Shown here piece after piece: positions 4,945 to 8,803 of a stretch of 8,803 nt of DNA (position 1 is the first letter of the stretch; each line of letters opens with the position of its first letter). Made by a program: the position numbers and the translations under genes. The notes under the pieces are model-generated. The model ran no database searches, had not been told where the DNA came from, and saw nothing but the letters and a program-made list of their open reading frames with translations. The DNA lies in contig JAEWFC010000029.1 in NCBI GenBank assembly GCA_023389035.1, positions 1 to 8,803 on the forward strand, written 5' to 3'. The DNA is from Acidobacteriota bacterium (GTDB lineage Bacteria > Acidobacteriota > Blastocatellia > Pyrinomonadales > Pyrinomonadaceae).

Positions 4945-5959
4945 GGCCCTCCTTGGCGACCAGCTCGCCGATGGGGCGAAGCTCGAGTCCTTCCGATTCG
5001 GCCGCGGCCAGGAACGACGCCTCGCCGTCCGGCTCGACCGCCACCAGCAGGCCGCCACTGGTCTGCGGATCGCAGAAGAGATTTCTCTGCGCGGCGGTGA
5101 TCTCTCCGATCCGGTGCCCGTAGCTGTCGAAGTTGCGCTGCGTACCCCCTGGCACGCAGCCGAGCTCGAGGTAGTGCTCGATCCCTGCCAGCCGGGGGAC
5201 CGCATCCGCCTGCAGGCGGGCGGTGAGCCCGCTGCCGTCGGCCATCTCCACCAGGTGCCCGAGCAGGCCGAAGCCGGTCACGTCGGTCATCGCGGTCACG
5301 GCGGCCAGCTTCCCGAACCGGCTGCCGGCGCGGTTGAGCCGGCACATCCAATCCCGTGCGACGCCGCGGTCGTGTTCGCGCAGGCGCGACTGCTTCTCCG
5401 CGGTGGTGAGGATGCCGACGCCGAGCGGCTTCGTCAGGAAGAGGCGGGATCCGGTCGTGGCGGTGTCGTTGCGCTTCAGGTGACCCTTCGCCACCAGGCC
5501 GGTCACGGCCAGCCCGAAGATCGGCTCGGGCGCGTCGATGGAGTGGCCGCCGGCCAGCGGGATGCCGGCTTCGTCGCACGCGGCGCGTCCACCGCGGATG
5601 ACGTCGCGGGCGACTTCGGGGGAGAGCACGTTCACCGGCCAACCGAGGATCGCGATGGCCATCAGCGGATCGGCGCCCATCGCGTAGATGTCGCTGATCG
5701 CGTTGGTGGCGGCAATGCGTCCGAAGTCGTACGGATCGTCCACGATCGGCATGAAGAAGTCCGTGGTCGATACCACGCCGCGCTCCTCGTCCACCGCGTA
5801 GACTGCCGCGTCGTCGCGCGAGGCGTTGCCCACCCAGAGCGCCGGATCGATGTTCTGCGCGCCGCTGCCGGAAAGGATGACCTCCAGGACCTTCGGCGAG
5901 ATCTTGCAGCCGCAGCCGGCGCCGTGGCTGTACTGGGTGAGGCGGACGGGTTCGGTCAT
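4925..5959 (-). CDS. selD: Selenide, water dikinase (selenophosphate synthetase)
   Basis: A 344-residue cytoplasmic enzyme (E. coli 347) that makes selenophosphate from selenide and ATP, releasing AMP and phosphate. The N-terminus RLTQYSHGAGCGCKISPKVL is nearly identical to the E. coli protein. Cys16, Cys18 and Lys19 correspond to its catalytic Cys17, Cys19 and Lys20; both cysteine codons are TGC, so this is a cysteine form and not a selenoprotein. Further family blocks are present: RDDAAVY, STTDFFMPIVDDPYDFGRIAA (residues 64-84), LAGGHSIDAPEPIFGLAVTG, MTDVTGFGLLGH and CDPQTSGGLL. The start has a CCGGAG ribosome site nine bases upstream. It lies 57 bases after the DUF4340 gene and overlaps mnmH, its obvious selenophosphate consumer. 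Whether the organism also has selA/selB for selenocysteine cannot be told from this window. Confidence 0.98.
   Translation of the reverse strand: MTEPVRLTQYSHGAGCGCKISPKVLEVILSGSGAQNIDPALWVGNASRDDAAVYAVDEERGVVSTTDFFMPIVDDPYDFGRIAATNAISDIYAMGADPLMAIAILGWPVNVLSPEVARDVIRGGRAACDEAGIPLAGGHSIDAPEPIFGLAVTGLVAKGHLKRNDTATTGSRLFLTKPLGVGILTTAEKQSRLREHDRGVARDWMCRLNRAGSRFGKLAAVTAMTDVTGFGLLGHLVEMADGSGLTARLQADAVPRLAGIEHYLELGCVPGGTQRNFDSYGHRIGEITAAQRNLFCDPQTSGGLLVAVEPDGEASFLAAAESEGLELRPIGELVAKEGHAVRID
4948..4954 (-). promoter_or_regulatory. Ribosome binding site of mnmH inside selD
   Basis: AAGGAGG on the minus strand lies within the last codons of selD and ends only three bases before the mnmH ATG. The match is perfect but the spacing is shorter than usual, which may make mnmH translation depend on ribosomes arriving from selD. 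Confidence 0.6.
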
Positions 5960-5968
5960 GCGGGCGAT

Positions 5969-6016
5969 CTCCGGATTCCAAGGCCAACCGTCAATGGTAG
6001 CGCGGGCCTTCCCGGA
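5969..6016 (-). promoter_or_regulatory. Hairpin between the DUF4340 gene and selD, covering the selD ribosome site
   Basis: In the 57-base gap, AAGGCC at 5980-5985 pairs with GGCCTT at 6005-6010, and TCCGG at 5970-5974 pairs with CCGGA at 6012-6016, separated by an asymmetric internal loop. The 19-base loop itself holds ACC...GGT. In the minus-strand mRNA the outer arm contains most of the CCGGAG that would serve as the selD ribosome site, so the fold could lower selD translation. No T-run is present, so readthrough into selD is likely. Confidence 0.35.
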
Positions 6017-7033
6017 TCAGCCGTCCTTCGCCGCCTCGTGCGGGCTCTCCACCAGTGCCTCGCGCGCGGCCGCCTCCACCAGCGATCTGGCCGTCCCACT
6101 GCCGAGATTGAAGAACTCGGCGCGGTTCGACACCTGCAGGGTGTAGTCGTCCGCGTCCGGCGCCTTGCCCAGGCGGTAGGTCAACGGCTCGCCCCCCGCG
6201 CGCGTCAGCGTCATCGTCAGCACGGGGTCCTCCATGCCGTACTCCGGCTTGGCCTCGCGCCCGCGCACCGAGACAAAGCGCAGGTCGGCTACCCGCTGCA
6301 CCAGCTTGTCGACCGCTTCGGCCGCAAGGCGCTCGTCGGCGTCCAGGCCCGTCGCCACCCAACCCGCCTCGGGGGCTTGCGCCTGCTTCGCGCCGCCGTC
6401 GCTCGACTCGTCGGGCCGGCTGCCGTCCGGCCTGGCGACTGCATCCGCCTTCGAGATCCGCAGTCCCGCGACCTCGAGCGAACGGACCTCCGATTGTGCA
6501 AACGCGAGCAGCGCCTTGTCCTCCCAGTCGGATGCGCCGGGCGGCACGTCGTAGGCGGCCAGCTCGACGCTGTGGATCGCCTCCTCGCCGTCCACGCGAG
6601 CGTGGATGCGTCGCAGGCCGGGCGAAGTGCCGAGGTAGAGCGTCGCGACGGTCTCGTCTCCGGTGGCGAGGAGGATCCGGCGCTCGAACTCCCGCTCGTC
6701 CACCTTGAACCGAATCCGGGCACTCGCGCTGGTGGCAACGGGCGTTGCGCCGTGCAGGCCTTGCAGCCGCTCCAGCAGCTGCTCGACCCGCTCGCCATCG
6801 GCCGGGAAGTCGCCGGCATTGGCGATCCGCCATTGCCCCTCGGCCTTGGCGAGCACCGCCTTCGTGTCATCCGGGCCTTCGATGGTGATGCGATCGATCC
6901 GGTCGCCGCCAACCGCGATCAGCGGGGCGGCGTCGGCGGGCGAGGACAGGCCTCGGTCGAACCAACCGACAGCAACCGCCATCACCAGTTGGGCCGCAAG
7001 CAGCAGGGCCAGCAGCCTGATCGTCTTCTGCAT
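6017..7033 (-). CDS. DUF4340-domain protein, partner of the GldG-like transporter component
   Basis: A 338-residue protein with one N-terminal hydrophobic segment (about residues 6-24), read as a signal anchor or uncleaved signal peptide; the rest is predicted to be outside the cytoplasm. After the anchor come ITIEGPDDTKAVLAK and GQWRIANAGDFPADGERVEQLLERLQGL (residues 67-93), characteristic of the DUF4340 family. A second related block is at about 225-303 (WVATGLDADERLAAEAVDKLV and the YRLGKAPDADDYTLQV strand). A hydrophilic insertion rich in Asp, Ser and Gln (about 200-222) separates them. The family has no known biochemical activity; it is commonly encoded next to GldG-like ABC-transporter auxiliary proteins, as here. 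The gene begins three bases after the GldG-like stop codon, with GGAGGTG inside the end of that gene six bases before the ATG, so the two are co-translated. The C-terminus is highly charged and probably disordered. Confidence 0.85.
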   Translation of the reverse strand: MQKTIRLLALLLAAQLVMAVAVGWFDRGLSSPADAAPLIAVGGDRIDRITIEGPDDTKAVLAKAEGQWRIANAGDFPADGERVEQLLERLQGLHGATPVATSASARIRFKVDEREFERRILLATGDETVATLYLGTSPGLRRIHARVDGEEAIHSVELAAYDVPPGASDWEDKALLAFAQSEVRSLEVAGLRISKADAVARPDGSRPDESSDGGAKQAQAPEAGWVATGLDADERLAAEAVDKLVQRVADLRFVSVRGREAKPEYGMEDPVLTMTLTRAGGEPLTYRLGKAPDADDYTLQVSNRAEFFNLGSGTARSLVEAAAREALVESPHEAAKDG

Positions 7034-7036
7034 GGG

Positions 7037-8803
7037 TCACACCTCCGCGAGAACCTGGTCGTAGCGCTTGCGGTCCACCGTCGCCACCCGTCGACGCCAT
7101 GCCCAGACGGCGACCAGGCCCGCCAGCGCCAGCCCGTAGTTGACCGACTCCCACAGCCGCTGGTCGCCCTCGCGCAGCGGCACGAGCGTGCTGGCGAGCT
7201 GGGTGCGCCCCCGAAGCGCCAGCAGGCCGGGCTCCTCCAGCGACCAGTCGATCGCGTTCTGCAGGAAGGCGAGCGGCTTGGTGTACAGGGTATTGATGCC
7301 CTGCGAGGCGAGCTCCAGCGCCATGTCGGCGCCGAAGCTGTTGCTTGCCACCACGACGAGCCGAGCCGATTCGGGCGAGCGCTCGATCGCGCCGGTGACG
7401 CGCGGCGAGGGATCGTCCGCCTTGTCGCCATCCTGCTTCGCCGCCGGATCCCGCTCGTCCGCGGCCGGCGTCGCGAGCGGCGATTCCTTGCCCTTGTAGA
7501 ACGAGTCGAAGCGTCCCTCCACCGCCACCGCCAGCAACCGCGCACCGGTGTCGCCGTTCGAAGCGAAGCCGGTTTCCGGGTGGTTGCGATAGTCCGGGAC
7601 CATCTCGAGGCTGTCCGAAAGCCAGCTTCCGGGAGAGCTCTTCAGCAGCTCGGTGACGGTCCGGTCACCATTCCTGCCGGCATCGATCGTTATCGGCGAG
7701 ACCCAGTTGAGCGTCAGTTGTCCGAGCGACGCCGTGACCGGGTTGCCGGGATCGAGGCCGGTTCCGCGCACGTCGGGGAAGTGCGGATAGGGCAGCATCC
7801 GGTACTCGCGAAGGGTCAGTCCGCCCACCTGGCGCTCCACCGGAATCGGCAGCGCGGCGTTCTGCGGATCGAGCACCATGGACTGGCCGATCTCGATGCC
7901 ATGGTGCGCGAGCCACTCCTCCAGCCCCGACTCGTGCCTGCTCGCGTGGATGGTGCCGGTGATCTGCACGTCGAAGGGCGAGGTGGTCATCACGACGCTG
8001 CCACCCTGCATCAGGAACTGGTCGATGGCGAAGCGCTGCTTGTCGTCGAGCTGGCCCGGGGCGAGCACCAGCAACAGGTCGGCCTCCGCCGGGACCTGGC
8101 CGCTCTTCAGGTCCGTGTCCTGCAGGCGGAGGTTGTCGCCGAGCACCTGCTCCAGCCGGTTGAAGCGTTGACCGCCCGGGCCGAAGCGCGGATCGCGAGG
8201 CGCGAAGCCGCCGTCGGGCTTCACGACGGCGACGGTAGCGAGCGCTCCCGGCGTGAACCGCTGCAGCGCTGCCTCGACGCTGCGCTCCAGCGCAGCCTTG
8301 TCGAGCGTCTCGGGCATCGGTACCTGCAGCGCCTGCCCGTCGCCTTCGAGCACCATGTAGAACCAGAACGGCGTCGGGTCGACCAGGCTCGCCACCTGTG
8401 GCCCGAAGCCGTAGTCCTGCCGCAGCCGTGCCGCGAGCTGACCGCCGTCGGCCTCCGGATCCTGGAAGCTCACCGTGAGCTTGTCGCCGGCGCGCGCCTT
8501 CAGCTCCTCGAGCAGCGCCTCCAGGTCGGCTCGGAGCTCGCGCAGCGATTGCGGCAGCTTGCCGTCCGGCGAGAGGTAGGCCTTGAACGCCACCGGCCGC
8601 GTCATCCGCTCGAAAGGATTGCCGCCGGCGTCGTAGGCCGAAGCCACCTTGCGGATCGCGCGGGTGATGGCGTATTCCGGATTCTTCAGCGCGACGTCCA
8701 GATCGCCTTCGCCTCGCGCCTTCACCTCGATCAGGTCCTGGAAGCCGAGCGTCTCGAACTGGTCGCCGTAGGCGATCACCAGGTCGAAGTACGAGCTCAC
8801 CAC
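7037..8803 (-). CDS. GldG-family ABC-transporter auxiliary protein (N-terminus missing)
   Basis: The frame is open to the right edge, so 588 residues are visible and the start lies beyond it. The GTG at the edge follows no visible ribosome site and is probably internal. The block FDLVIAYGDQFETLGFQDLIEVKARGEG, followed by LKNPEYAITRAIRKV, is typical of the proteins annotated as auxiliary components of an uncharacterised ABC transport system named after gliding motility. The region about visible residues 170-350 matches the transporter-associated domain, including ADLLLVLAPGQLDDKQRFAIDQFLMQGGSVVM. A charged low-complexity insertion lies before SARLVVVASNSFGADMAL. A single transmembrane helix (visible residues 554-569) followed by WRRR ends the protein, so the large domain faces the periplasm and the tail is cytoplasmic. 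An upstream helix or fused permease is expected in the missing part. Its substrate is unknown; a role in gliding is not implied outside Bacteroidota. Confidence 0.85.
   Translation of the reverse strand: MVSSYFDLVIAYGDQFETLGFQDLIEVKARGEGDLDVALKNPEYAITRAIRKVASAYDAGGNPFERMTRPVAFKAYLSPDGKLPQSLRELRADLEALLEELKARAGDKLTVSFQDPEADGGQLAARLRQDYGFGPQVASLVDPTPFWFYMVLEGDGQALQVPMPETLDKAALERSVEAALQRFTPGALATVAVVKPDGGFAPRDPRFGPGGQRFNRLEQVLGDNLRLQDTDLKSGQVPAEADLLLVLAPGQLDDKQRFAIDQFLMQGGSVVMTTSPFDVQITGTIHASRHESGLEEWLAHHGIEIGQSMVLDPQNAALPIPVERQVGGLTLREYRMLPYPHFPDVRGTGLDPGNPVTASLGQLTLNWVSPITIDAGRNGDRTVTELLKSSPGSWLSDSLEMVPDYRNHPETGFASNGDTGARLLAVAVEGRFDSFYKGKESPLATPAADERDPAAKQDGDKADDPSPRVTGAIERSPESARLVVVASNSFGADMALELASQGINTLYTKPLAFLQNAIDWSLEEPGLLALRGRTQLASTLVPLREGDQRLWESVNYGLALAGLVAVWAWRRRVATVDRKRYDQVLAEV
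7040..7046 (-). promoter_or_regulatory. Ribosome binding site of the DUF4340 gene inside the GldG-like gene
   Basis: GGAGGTG on the minus strand ends six bases before the DUF4340 ATG and overlaps the last sense codons of the GldG-like gene, whose TGA occupies the bases between. This is the pattern of translational coupling within an operon. Confidence 0.65.

Noticed and set aside
4318..5100. Plus-strand frame of 260 codons opposite mnmH and selD
   Set aside because: Both minus-strand proteins are unmistakable; the plus-strand product has no recognisable features.
4945..5205. Upstream extension of mnmH by 87 codons within selD
   Set aside because: The extension reads selD in another frame, is Arg/Ser-rich and has no homology to the rhodanese N-terminus; the ATG at 4944 with AAGGAGG fits the family length.
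5902..5922. Selenocysteine codon in SelD, as found in some bacteria
   Set aside because: Both active-site positions (residues 16 and 18) are encoded by TGC, so there is no in-frame TGA and no need for a SECIS element.

Overview
The window is GC-rich chromosomal DNA with strong third-position G/C bias. The gene families present (CoxS-type iron-sulfur subunit, selD-mnmH pair, proteobacterial-type histidine kinase) suggest a proteobacterium, probably beta or gamma; this is inference, since no rRNA or other taxonomic marker is present. I see no insertion sequence, phage gene, tRNA, rRNA or CRISPR array.

Layout. (1) Bases 1-97, minus strand: the first 32 codons of a CoxS-like [2Fe-2S] subunit of a molybdenum hydroxylase. 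(2) Bases 98-484: a divergent intergenic region of about 390 bp with a few small dyads and repeats. (3) Bases 485-2218, plus: a predicted lipoprotein with a proline-rich stalk and a galactose-oxidase/glyoxal-oxidase-type copper radical oxidase domain that keeps all five metal and cofactor residues. A strong hairpin follows. (4) Bases 2376-3485, plus: a soluble PAS histidine kinase without an adjacent response regulator, followed by a long imperfect hairpin. (5) Bases 3590-3808, plus: a small basic protein of 72 residues with an excellent ribosome binding site and no family I recognise. (6) Bases 8803-3805, minus: four co-oriented genes, namely a GldG-family ABC-transporter auxiliary protein (N-terminus beyond the window), a DUF4340 protein, selD and mnmH (selU). 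The small plus-strand gene and mnmH converge and share the bases CTAG as overlapping stop codons.

How they fit together. SelD makes selenophosphate and MnmH uses it to make 2-selenouridine in tRNA; their overlapping genes form a compact tRNA-selenation unit. The GldG-like and DUF4340 proteins are the usual extracytoplasmic partners of an ABC-2 transporter whose ATPase and permease should lie beyond base 8803. The divergent pair at the left edge could link an aldehyde-producing copper oxidase to an aldehyde-oxidising molybdenum hydroxylase, but only 32 residues of the latter are visible, so this is speculative. The most interesting objects are the copper radical oxidase lipoprotein and the unrecognised small gene. 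I did not find a clearly new multi-gene system.
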